DNA of 6,681 bases from Pseudomonadota bacterium (GTDB lineage: Bacteria > Pseudomonadota > Gammaproteobacteria > Steroidobacterales > Steroidobacteraceae). Below the pieces are notes generated by a model. That model was not told the DNA's origin, searched no databases, and saw only the letters and a list, made by a program, of their open reading frames with translations. The first letter of the stretch is position 1. Every line of letters begins with the position of its first letter. Location: assembly GCA_021820785.1 (NCBI GenBank), contig JAKADE010000158.1, forward strand, positions 1 through 6,681, in the 5' to 3' direction. Below are positions 1 to 5,929 of the stretch, piece after piece. Both the position numbers and the translations under genes were made by a program.

Positions 1-1
1 C

Positions 2-1396
2 GGCAAGCGGGTTCCGTCCGCGGAACTGCTCGAGCTGCTCGCGCTGGTATTCCAGCGCGAGCCGAGCTGGTTCCTCGACGAGAGCAGCAGCGCGGAGCTG
101 GTGACGCTCTCGGCACCGGCCGGCGGTGCGGCGAAGGTGCCGCTGGAGCCGGCATTCCTGTTCTCCAAGGAGGTGTTGCAAGCGGCGATCCCGGAGCTGC
201 TGCAGCAGACCGGTACGAGCGGGCGACAATTTGCCCACCTGCTGATCCGTACCCACCAGGAATTCTCGCGCAACGACTTTCCGGATCTCGAGCGCGCGGC
301 GGAGGAAGTGGGCGAGCGCAGGTTTCCGCTCGGCGTCGAGGACCTGATGCGCCTGACCCGCCGGCACGGCCTGGAGATCCGCTGGTTCGAGCGCAAGGCG
401 CTGCTGGCGCGCGACAAGGACCGCGAGGTGCGCAGCGTGGTGCGCTCGTTCTTCGAGTCGCCGCGATTCATCTACGCCAACCGCGCGCTGCTGTCCGATC
501 CGGCACGACTGAAATTCGATCTGGCGGCGCACATTGCGCACAAGGTGCTGCACGGCGGGGACGGCCTGAAGTCAGCGCATGCCACGGGCGGGGAGATGGG
601 CGGCAGCCCCGAGGGCGCCTCGACCGCCGGCATGAACGCCGAGGACGTCCTGCACGCCTGGCGCGACTTCGAGTGCAGCTTTTTCGCCGGCGCGCTGCTG
701 GCGCCGCGCGTGCCGTTCCGGCGCTTCCTGGCGCGCGAGCGCTACCGGGTCGAGAGCAGTGCATGGCTCGAGCTGACGCCCGCCGTGATCATGCGCCGCA
801 TGACCAAGGTGTCGCCGTATCCGTACTGGCATTTCTTCGATGCCTATCCGCCCGGTTACCTGCGCGCGGTGTACCGGGGCAACGGGATCCCCCTGCCCTG
901 GGGCAACCTCGCGCAGGTGAGTGATCCGTGCCCGAACTGGGCGGTGTTCCGCATGCTCGACAGCGAACGCGACAGCGGCTCGCAGATCTCGGTGCTGCGC
1001 GACGGAGACCGCTCGCTGCTCTACTGCTGTCACTCGCGGCGGGTACGCGACATGGCGGGCAACCCGCACGTGTTGTCGGTCGGCGTCGACCTGGCACCGG
1101 CACTGGATGCCAATGGAGTCTCGAGTCAGGAGATCACCGCGGCCATCCAGGCCGCCTGTACGCGCGGCGGCGGCGAAGCCCATCCCCCGCGCGGTGCGAA
1201 GTCGGCACTGCAGGCCGTCGCCAACGTGCTCAATATCGCCTGGATCGACACCGCGCTCGAACGGCCGGCACACCTCATCTGCCCGCGCAGCTCGCGCTGC
1301 CCGCGCCCCGATCGCTGCACAGGCGCGAAGCTACGGCCGTCGCGCGCGCGGGAAATTGACGACGTGCGCGCCGAGATCCTGGGCACGCCGCGCTGA
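2..1396 (+). CDS. XRE-type transcriptional regulator with IrrE/ImmA-like and Cys-containing C-terminal domains (5' end missing)
   Basis: The frame is open from base 2 to TGA at 1394-1396, giving 464 visible residues, so the true start lies left of the window. A GTG at 101 would cut into the conserved N-terminus. Visible residues 1-26 (VPSAELLELLALVF, then PSWFLD) look like the end of an XRE/Cro helix-turn-helix. The middle resembles the IrrE/ImmA (M78) fold: around residues 177-184 it reads H-I-A-H-K-V-L-H where active members have HExxH, so the catalytic Glu is absent and protease activity is unlikely. The second half has WRDFECSFFAGALL, SPYPYWHFFDAYPPG and DPCPNWAVFRMLD, which from memory resembles the ScfR/RamB/PrpR-like or DUF3612 class of regulators. 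Cys427, Cys433 and Cys439 (C-x5-C-x5-C) may bind a metal or Fe-S cluster, as reported for mycobacterial PrpR. Its stop codon abuts that of the opposing bkdB. Regulation of the bkd genes is inferred only from this position. Regulator class is fairly sure; ligand and targets are unknown. Confidence 0.8.
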   Translation, partial: GKRVPSAELLELLALVFQREPSWFLDESSSAELVTLSAPAGGAAKVPLEPAFLFSKEVLQAAIPELLQQTGTSGRQFAHLLIRTHQEFSRNDFPDLERAAEEVGERRFPLGVEDLMRLTRRHGLEIRWFERKALLARDKDREVRSVVRSFFESPRFIYANRALLSDPARLKFDLAAHIAHKVLHGGDGLKSAHATGGEMGGSPEGASTAGMNAEDVLHAWRDFECSFFAGALLAPRVPFRRFLARERYRVESSAWLELTPAVIMRRMTKVSPYPYWHFFDAYPPGYLRAVYRGNGIPLPWGNLAQVSDPCPNWAVFRMLDSERDSGSQISVLRDGDRSLLYCCHSRRVRDMAGNPHVLSVGVDLAPALDANGVSSQEITAAIQAACTRGGGEAHPPRGAKSALQAVANVLNIAWIDTALERPAHLICPRSSRCPRPDRCTGAKLRPSRAREIDDVRAEILGTPR

Positions 1397-2650
1397 TCAC
1401 TCCCGCGGGTGCATGAAGATCATCGCCGGGTGCTCGATGAGCTCCTTCATCGCCTGGATCATCGCGGCCGCGTCGTAGCCGTCGACGAAGCGGTGATCGA
1501 ACGATGAGGAGAGATTCATCATCCGGCGCACGACAACCGCGCCGTCGACGACCATGGGTCGATCGACCGCCCGGTTCACGCCGATGATCGCAACCTCCGG
1601 GGCATTGATGATCGGCGTACTGACGATGCCGCCGAGTTTGCCGAGACTGGTGAGCGTGATGGTCGAACCGCTCAGCTCTTCGCGAGTCGCCTTGTTGGTG
1701 CGCGCCGCCTCGGTCACGCGCCGCATCTGCGCAGCGATGTCCCACAGCGAGCGTTGCTCGGCGTTGCGCACCACGGGGACCTTCAGACCGTCAGGAGTCT
1801 GCGTGGCCACGCCGACGTGCACTGCGCGATGGCGGATGATCACGCCCCGCTCGGCATCGTAGTGCGCGTTGCACTGCGGGAAGTCCCGCAGCACGCGCAC
1901 CAGTGCGACGACGAGAAACGGCAGATAGGTGAGCGCGGGCTCCCCGGGGGCGAGGCGGCCGTTCAGGTGCCGCCGCAACCCCTCGAGTTCGGTGACATCG
2001 ACCTCTTCGACATACGCGAAGTGCGGAATGTTGCGCTTCGCCTCGCTCATGCGCTGGGCGATCAGGCGCCGCAGCCCGATGACCTTGATTTCCTCGGTGG
2101 GCGGCGACGCCAGCTGCGGCGGCACGCCCGCACGCGCAGCGGCTGCGGACGCGGGCTGCGGCGCGCCGCGCAGGTGTGCCTCCAGGTCCTCGCGCAGGAT
2201 GCGGCCCTGCGGGCCGCTGCCGTGCACCCGCTGCAGATCGATGCCGGCCTCGTGTGCGCGTCGCCGGTTGGCGGGCGACGTCATCACCCGCCCGCGCGCC
2301 GTGGCAGGCGGAGCCTGGGGGGCAGGCATTGCGGCGGCGGCCGGCGCCGGGGCGGCAGCAGGCGCTGGCGTTGCGGCCGGCGCCGGGGCAGCAGCGGACG
2401 GCTGCTCGCCGCCCGTCTCGAACACAATCAGCTCGGCACCGACGGCGACCATCTCGCCCGGCTCGCCGGTGGTCGAAATCACCTTGCCACCGACCGGCGA
2501 GGGCACTTCCACCGCCGCCTTCTCGGTCATGACCTCGACCAGCACCTGCTCTTCCTCGACCGTATCGCCGGGTTTGACGTGCCAGCCGACGATTTCGGCA
2601 GACACGGTACCCTCGCCGAGATCCGGGAGTTTGAAGACGTAGCGGCTCAT
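1397..2650 (-). CDS. bkdB: Branched-chain 2-oxoacid dehydrogenase E2 (lipoamide acyltransferase)
   Basis: This is the E2 core of the branched-chain 2-oxoacid dehydrogenase complex. It transfers the acyl group made by E1 from its lipoyl arm to CoA in the cytoplasm. The 417 residues show the full E2 layout. A lipoyl domain covers about 4-79, with Lys44 as the lipoylation site in TEKAAVEVPSP. An Ala/Pro-rich hinge covers about 84-118. A peripheral subunit-binding domain covers about 125-160 (SPANRRRAHEAGIDL, GSGPQGRI). The acyltransferase domain covers about 187-417 and ends with the catalytic DHRFVDG at 385-391 (His386, Asp390). The frame stays open upstream to 2884, but ATG 2650 starts exactly at the lipoyl domain, lies 4 bases after GGAGG (2655-2659) and overlaps the bkdA2 stop by 4 bases (ATGA), suggesting translational coupling. 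The lipoylation site has Glu-Lys-Ala rather than the usual Asp-Lys-Ala. A pyruvate or acetoin E2 is less likely, given the partners. Confidence 0.95.
   Translation of the reverse strand: MSRYVFKLPDLGEGTVSAEIVGWHVKPGDTVEEEQVLVEVMTEKAAVEVPSPVGGKVISTTGEPGEMVAVGAELIVFETGGEQPSAAAPAPAATPAPAAAPAPAAAAMPAPQAPPATARGRVMTSPANRRRAHEAGIDLQRVHGSGPQGRILREDLEAHLRGAPQPASAAAARAGVPPQLASPPTEEIKVIGLRRLIAQRMSEAKRNIPHFAYVEEVDVTELEGLRRHLNGRLAPGEPALTYLPFLVVALVRVLRDFPQCNAHYDAERGVIIRHRAVHVGVATQTPDGLKVPVVRNAEQRSLWDIAAQMRRVTEAARTNKATREELSGSTITLTSLGKLGGIVSTPIINAPEVAIIGVNRAVDRPMVVDGAVVVRRMMNLSSSFDHRFVDGYDAAAMIQAMKELIEHPAMIFMHPRE
2337..2389. repeat. Short direct repeat in the E2 hinge coding region
   Basis: The 17-base word GCGGCCGGCGCCGGGGC occurs at 2337-2353 and again at 2373-2389, a 36-base period equal to 12 codons. 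It encodes part of the Ala/Pro hinge of bkdB (residues about 86-107). Such hinges are flexible swinging arms in E2 proteins and commonly vary in length. The DNA repeat could allow slippage or unequal exchange in units that keep the frame. It also makes this stretch a possible assembly error site. Confidence 0.7.
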
Positions 2651-3663
2651 CGCGCCTCCATCACGCTGCGGATCGCTGCGGCGATACGCGCCGGACCGGG
2701 AAAGTAGTCCCACTCGAAGGCATGGGGATAGGGAGTGTCCCATCCGGTGACCCGGGCGATGGGCGCCTCGAGCTGCCAGAAGCACTCTTCCTGCACGGTA
2801 GCCGACAGCTCCGCACCAAAACCGCTGAACCGGGTCGCCTCGTGCACGATCACGCAGCGCCCGGTCTTGCTCACCGAGGTGCACAGCGTATCGACGTCGA
2901 GCGGCACCATGGTGCGCACATCGATGATCTCGGCATCGACCTCGGCGAGACGCACCGCCGCTTCCGCCACGTGCACCATGGTGCCGTAGGTCAGCACGGT
3001 GACATCCTTGCCGGGACGCACCACTTCGGCCTTGCCGATCGGAATCGCGTAGTGCCCTTCGGGCACCTCACCCTTCGGATGCGTGCTCCAGGGCACCGCC
3101 GGCTTGTGCGGATCACCGTCGAACGGCCCGTTGTAGATGCGCTTCGGTTCGAAGAACACCACTGGATCTTCGTCCTCGATGGAGCTGATCAGCAGCCCCT
3201 TGGCATCGTAGGGATTCGAGGGCATCACCACTTTGATCCCGCAGACGTGCGTGAACACGCCCTCCGGGCTCTGCGAGTGGGTCTGGCCGCCGCGGATGCC
3301 GCCCCCGCAGGGCGTACGGATGGTGACCGGCGCGGAATAATCACCGGCGGTGCGATACCGCAGTCGGGCCAGCTCGCTCACGATCTGGTCGAATGCCGGG
3401 TAGATGTAGTCGGCGAACTGGATCTCGGCGACGGGGCGCAGGCCGTTCACGCCCATGCCGATCGCCGCGGCGACGATGCCGCCCTCGGCGATCGGGGTGT
3501 CGAGCACGCGGTGCTCGCCGTATTTGCGCTGCAGGCCGTCGGTGCAGCGGAACACGCCGCCGAAGTACCCGACGTCCTCCCCGAACACCACGACGCGTTG
3601 GTCGCGCCCCAGCATGACGTCGAGAGCCGAGTTGATCGCCTGCACCATGTTCATCTGTGCCAT
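2647..3663 (-). CDS. bkdA2: Branched-chain 2-oxoacid dehydrogenase E1 beta subunit
   Basis: This is the beta subunit of the thiamine-diphosphate E1 heterotetramer, which decarboxylates the 2-oxoacids of valine, leucine and isoleucine and acylates the E2 lipoyl arm. At 338 residues it has the normal family length. The N-terminal pyrimidine-binding domain (about 4-180) shows FGEDVGYFGGVFRCT, TPIAEGGIV with the cofactor-activating Glu60, and GGQTHSQSPEG with His129. The C-terminal transketolase domain (about 210-335) has DVRTMVPLD and a typical VHEATRFSGFGAE stretch. The HSQSPEGVFTH wording and the neighbours point to the branched-chain enzyme rather than pyruvate dehydrogenase. The ATG follows the bkdA1 stop by 3 bases, with GGAGG at 3672-3676 eight bases ahead, inside the end of bkdA1. 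Its TGA overlaps the bkdB ATG. Nothing looks broken. Confidence 0.95.
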   Translation of the reverse strand: MAQMNMVQAINSALDVMLGRDQRVVVFGEDVGYFGGVFRCTDGLQRKYGEHRVLDTPIAEGGIVAAAIGMGVNGLRPVAEIQFADYIYPAFDQIVSELARLRYRTAGDYSAPVTIRTPCGGGIRGGQTHSQSPEGVFTHVCGIKVVMPSNPYDAKGLLISSIEDEDPVVFFEPKRIYNGPFDGDPHKPAVPWSTHPKGEVPEGHYAIPIGKAEVVRPGKDVTVLTYGTMVHVAEAAVRLAEVDAEIIDVRTMVPLDVDTLCTSVSKTGRCVIVHEATRFSGFGAELSATVQEECFWQLEAPIARVTGWDTPYPHAFEWDYFPGPARIAAAIRSVMEAR

Positions 3664-3666
3664 CGA

Positions 3667-4944
3667 TCAGCCCTCCCCGCCCGGAACCTTCGCGGCGGCG
3701 GCGGCATGCTGTGCGGCCGTCAGGCTGCGCAGCTCCTCGCGCTGACGCTTCAGGTGCGCCGGCATGTCGTGGAAGACGTCCTCGAACATGCTCGTCGGGT
3801 CCAGCGTCGGTCCATCGCTGAGCGTGCCGTAGGTCACTGCCTCCTTCCAGCAGGCCGTCACGTGCGCCTCGAGCTCCTGCTCGAGCGCCGCGTGCCGCTC
3901 CTCGGACCACTCGCCGATGCCAATCAGATGCTCCTTCAGGCGCTTCACCGGATCGCCGAGCGGCCACGCCTGCCACTCCTCCTTCGGCCGGTAGCGCGAA
4001 GGATCGTCGCTGGTCGAGTGCGCCGCGGCACGATACGTCACATGTTCGATCAGCGTGGGGCCGCCGCTGGCGCGCGCCCGTTCCGCCGCCCAACGAGTCA
4101 CCGCGTACACGGCGAGAAAATCATTGCCATCGACCCGTACGCCGGGGATCCCGTACCCGGGGCCGCGCTGCGCAAACGTGCGCCGCTCGCCCCCGGCGAA
4201 GCCCTGGAAGCTCGAGATCGCCCACTGGTTGTTGACCACGTTCAGGATTACGGGCGCCTGGTACACCGCGGCAAACGTGAGCGCGTGATGGAAGTCGGCC
4301 TCGGCGCTGGAACCCTCGCCCATCCAGCTCGCCGCGATGCGATCCTCGCCCTTGATGGCCGCAGCCATCGCCCAACCGACCGCCTGGGGAAACTGGGTGG
4401 CGAGATTGCCGGAAATGGAGAAGATGTTGCCTTCGGCCCAGTGATACATGATGGGCATCTGGCGGCCGCGGCACATGTCGCGGGTATTGGAGAGACACTG
4501 GCTCATCAGATCGACCAGGCTCTTGCCGCGCACGATGAACAGTCCCTGCGTACGGTACGAGGGGAAGAGCATGTCGCCCGGCTGCAGCGCCATGCCCTGC
4601 GCGACGGCCACGGCTTCCTCGCCGGTGGACTTCATGTAGAACGAGATGCGTCCCTGGCGCTGCATGCGCTGCATGCGATCATCGAAGTGGCGCGTCAGCA
4701 GCATGTGCCGCAGCGCCACCTGCAGCTCCTCGGGTTCCAGGTGCGGGTTCCACGGGCCGACGGCGCGGCCTTGGTCATCGAGCACGCGCACCATGCCGGT
4801 GCCGAGCCGCTCGATCTGCAGCGCAGGCGCCAGGGTGTCCGGTCGGGGCTCATGCCCCGCCGGCGGAATCTCCAGGTAGCTGAAGTCCGGCGTCTCCCCC
4901 GGGCGTGCCGGAGGATGTGGAACGTGCAGGCGCGACTGCGTCAT
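3667..4944 (-). CDS. bkdA1: Branched-chain 2-oxoacid dehydrogenase E1 alpha subunit
   Basis: This is the alpha subunit of E1, which carries the diphosphate side of the thiamine diphosphate site, and the first gene of the bkd operon. Its 425 residues are close to the roughly 410 of Pseudomonas BkdA1, and it shares that protein's N-terminal leader (RLHVPHPPARPG, DFSYL) before the catalytic domain. The cofactor motif runs from Gly209-Glu-Gly211 to Asn238-Asn239 (NVVNNQWAIS); Glu210 replaces the common Asp of GDG. The loop at 304-319 (YRAAAHSTSDDPSRYR, with His309) is the hallmark of branched-chain E1 alpha. SISGNLATQFPQAVGWAMA (about 176-194) is also typical. ATG 4944 fits the conserved N-terminus; a modest Shine-Dalgarno-like GGGGA lies 9 bases upstream. 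Transcription probably starts near 4994 from the sigma-54-like promoter, giving a leader of about 50 bases. The product is very sure. Confidence 0.96.
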   Translation of the reverse strand: MTQSRLHVPHPPARPGETPDFSYLEIPPAGHEPRPDTLAPALQIERLGTGMVRVLDDQGRAVGPWNPHLEPEELQVALRHMLLTRHFDDRMQRMQRQGRISFYMKSTGEEAVAVAQGMALQPGDMLFPSYRTQGLFIVRGKSLVDLMSQCLSNTRDMCRGRQMPIMYHWAEGNIFSISGNLATQFPQAVGWAMAAAIKGEDRIAASWMGEGSSAEADFHHALTFAAVYQAPVILNVVNNQWAISSFQGFAGGERRTFAQRGPGYGIPGVRVDGNDFLAVYAVTRWAAERARASGGPTLIEHVTYRAAAHSTSDDPSRYRPKEEWQAWPLGDPVKRLKEHLIGIGEWSEERHAALEQELEAHVTACWKEAVTYGTLSDGPTLDPTSMFEDVFHDMPAHLKRQREELRSLTAAQHAAAAAKVPGGEG

Positions 4945-5004
4945 GAATTCTGATCCCCGTCATCGCCGTTTGCCGGCTGATTGGAAATTTTACCGCCCCA
5001 AAAG

Positions 5005-5021
5005 TGCAACGCACGTTCCAA
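5005..5021 (-). promoter_or_regulatory. Sigma-54 (RpoN) type -24/-12 promoter for the bkd operon
   Basis: Read on the minus strand from 5021 to 5005 the sequence is TTGGAACGTGCGTTGCA. Against the RpoN consensus YTGGCACGrNNNTTGCW it matches 12 of 14 informative positions, missing only C at position 5 and the purine at position 9. The invariant GG (5019-5018) and GC (5007-5006) have the exact 10-base spacing. The predicted start is about 4994, giving a leader of about 50 bases to the bkdA1 ATG. No comparable sigma-70 pair with proper spacing is seen: TTGCAC and TAAAAT are only 11 bases apart. Such a promoter would need an enhancer-binding activator, and none is encoded in the window. Prediction from sequence only. 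Confidence 0.7.
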
Positions 5022-5081
5022 TCCATTCGCGATTCGGTGGCTCGACGAAATGAGCATCGCATCTCGAGGGGGCGGCCGCAA

Positions 5082-5110
5082 TGGCGGAGGGATGGCAGCG
5101 CGGTCATAAT
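5082..5110 (+). promoter_or_regulatory. Possible sigma-70 type promoter of the SUI1 gene
   Basis: CATAAT at 5105-5110 matches five of six bases of the -10 consensus and ends 7 bases before the chosen GTG start. A -35 at 17-base spacing (TGGCGG, 5082-5087) is poor. If this -10 is real, transcription would begin at or next to the start codon, giving a leaderless mRNA. That would fit the absence of a Shine-Dalgarno sequence in 5100-5117. The site lies upstream of the bkd promoter, in the zone where an enhancer-binding activator would be expected to sit. Confidence 0.4.
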
Positions 5111-5117
5111 CCGCAGC

Positions 5118-5453
5118 GTGAAATCCTACCCCACCGCCCGCGGCGTCGTACTGCGCAAATCCCCCTCCGCACCCCCGCGCACCGAGGCGCGCCCCGCCCC
5201 GGCGAGCGCCGCGACGGGGCGCGTGCGGGTGGCGCGCGAAGTGGCCGGTCGCGGCGGCAAAGCCGTCTCGGTCGTGCTCGGCCTGCCGCTCGCCGCGGCG
5301 GAACTCGAGGCGCTCGGCCGCGAACTGAAGAAACTCTGCGGCGCCGGCGGCGCGGTCCGCGAGGGCCGTATCGAGATCCAGGGCGAGCACCGCGACCGGC
5401 TGGTCGAGGCGCTGCGCCAGCGCGGCTACGACGCAAAGCGCTCCGGCGGCTAG
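5118..5453 (+). CDS. SUI1/eIF1-like translation factor, YciH family
   Basis: This encodes a 111-residue protein of the SUI1 family, the bacterial relatives of eukaryotic initiation factor eIF1 (E. coli YciH has 108 residues). YciH can act at the small ribosomal subunit in start-site discrimination, but its role in most bacteria is not settled. After a Pro/Ala-rich, low-complexity N-terminus (about 1-34), the SUI1 fold covers about 35-111: RVRVAREVAGRGGKAVSVV, ELKKLCGAGGAV (about 69-80), IEIQGEHRDRLVEALRQRGY (85-104) and a terminal Gly-Gly. The frame is open upstream to a GTG at 5004, but that extension is Arg-rich and unlike the family. GTG 5118 gives the normal length and overlaps no known promoter element of bkd. 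No Shine-Dalgarno is seen. Its TAG overlaps the opposing hemJ stop on CTAG. It is probably transcribed alone. Confidence 0.9.
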   Translation: MKSYPTARGVVLRKSPSAPPRTEARPAPASAATGRVRVAREVAGRGGKAVSVVLGLPLAAAELEALGRELKKLCGAGGAVREGRIEIQGEHRDRLVEALRQRGYDAKRSGG

Positions 5454-5459
5454 GGCCGC
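5446..5459. terminator. Small hairpin across the sui1/hemJ convergent stop codons
   Basis: GCGGC (5446-5450) and GCCGC (5455-5459) form a perfect 5-bp stem with a TAGG loop, placed exactly over the two overlapping TAG stop codons. It is symmetric, so it could fold in either transcript. There is no T-run on either side, so it is not a standard intrinsic terminator; a role in transcript ending or 3'-end protection is only a guess, and in this GC-rich DNA it may be chance. Confidence 0.25.
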
Positions 5460-5863
5460 AGCACCGCCAGCAGCACGATCGCGATCAGCAGCACTCCGGG
5501 CACTTCGTTGAAGAACCGGAACCAGCGCTGCGAGTGACGATTGCGCCCCTCGACCAGGTCGCGCATCAGCACATAACACCAGAAGTGGTAGCCGATCAGC
5601 GCCGCCACCAGCACCAGCTTCACGCGCAGCCAGGTGAACTCGAGAAACGCCGGCGCATCGATCACCATCGACAGGCCGAAGGCGACGGTGAGCGCCCCGC
5701 CGATGCTCATCAGCGCGAACAGCCGCCGTTCCATCACCGCAAAGCGCGCCAGACCGGGCGCATCGGTGGTCTCGCAGTGGTAGACGAACAGCCGCGGCAG
5801 GTAGAACAGCCCGGCGAACCAGGTGACCACGAATACGATATGGAATGCCTTGAGCCAGAGCAT
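5450..5863 (-). CDS. hemJ: Protoporphyrinogen IX oxidase HemJ
   Basis: HemJ oxidises protoporphyrinogen IX to protoporphyrin IX, the penultimate step of haem synthesis, in the inner membrane. It replaces HemG/HemY in many proteobacteria and cyanobacteria. The 137 residues match the family length and carry four hydrophobic spans at about 3-27, 47-69, 78-100 and 116-136. Family signatures are WLKAFHIVFVVTWFAGLFYL (3-22, with His8), WLRVKLVLV (Lys82), YHFWCY (His93) and RFFNEVPGVLLIAIVLL (Glu120). The start is secure because the conserved N-terminus begins right at ATG 5863. No convincing Shine-Dalgarno precedes it. The gene is divergent from the GH15 gene and convergent with sui1, sharing the CTAG overlap, so it is likely a single-gene unit. 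Confidence 0.94.
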   Translation of the reverse strand: MLWLKAFHIVFVVTWFAGLFYLPRLFVYHCETTDAPGLARFAVMERRLFALMSIGGALTVAFGLSMVIDAPAFLEFTWLRVKLVLVAALIGYHFWCYVLMRDLVEGRNRHSQRWFRFFNEVPGVLLIAIVLLAVLRP

Positions 5864-5868
5864 GCAGT

Positions 5869-5898
5869 ATCGTACCCGGCTTCGGCACGCTTGACCAA
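5869..5898 (-). promoter_or_regulatory. Possible sigma-70 type promoter of hemJ
   Basis: On the minus strand TTGGTC (5898-5893) and TACGAT (5874-5869) are separated by 18 bases. The -10-like hexamer ends only 5 bases before the ATG, so transcription would start at or inside the start codon, implying a leaderless mRNA. This fits the lack of a Shine-Dalgarno. The match to consensus is modest and the true promoter could lie further upstream, inside the GH15 gene. Confidence 0.3.
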
Positions 5899-5917
5899 AA
5901 AGCGCGCAGCAGGAAAC

Positions 5918-5923
5918 AGGAGG
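5918..5923 (+). promoter_or_regulatory. Ribosome binding site of the GH15 gene
   Basis: A full AGGAGG lies 6 bases before ATG 5930. It fixes the start of this right-truncated gene and is far stronger than anything ahead of sui1 or hemJ. A TTGACC at 5891-5896 could be a -35, but no good -10 follows at normal spacing. Confidence 0.85.
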
Positions 5924-5929
5924 ATCCTC

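Noticed and set aside
1401..1410. Palindrome TCCCGCGGGT just inside bkdB as a terminator.
   Set aside because: Too short to form a stable hairpin with a loop, and no T-run follows; likely coding sequence only.
1754..2707. A 317-codon plus-strand frame antisense to bkdB.
   Set aside because: Low-complexity Arg/Gly-rich translation opposite a clear E2 gene; no ribosome site or family resemblance.
2651..2884. A 78-residue upstream extension of the bkdB frame.
   Set aside because: It overlaps the coding sequence of bkdA2. The lipoyl domain starts exactly at ATG 2650, which has GGAGG ahead of it.
2722..4953. A 743-codon plus-strand open frame running antisense to all of bkdA1 and most of bkdA2.
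   Set aside because: It has no recognisable domain and is His/Arg/Ala-rich as expected of GC-rich antisense frames. The minus-strand genes beneath it are unmistakable. Its length follows from codon bias on the other strand.
4984..5009. TTGCAC and TAAAAT as a sigma-70 promoter for bkdA1.
   Set aside because: The spacer is only 11 bases, too short. The TTGCA is better explained as the -12 element of the sigma-54 site.
5004..5117. An N-terminal extension of the SUI1 protein from GTG 5004.
   Set aside because: It would add 38 Arg-rich residues unlike the family and overlap the bkd promoter. GTG 5118 gives the normal length.
4941..5888. A 315-codon minus-strand frame over hemJ and sui1.
   Set aside because: It lies out of frame with hemJ and antisense to sui1, and its translation is Arg/Ala-rich without a family match. 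HemJ and SUI1 explain the region.
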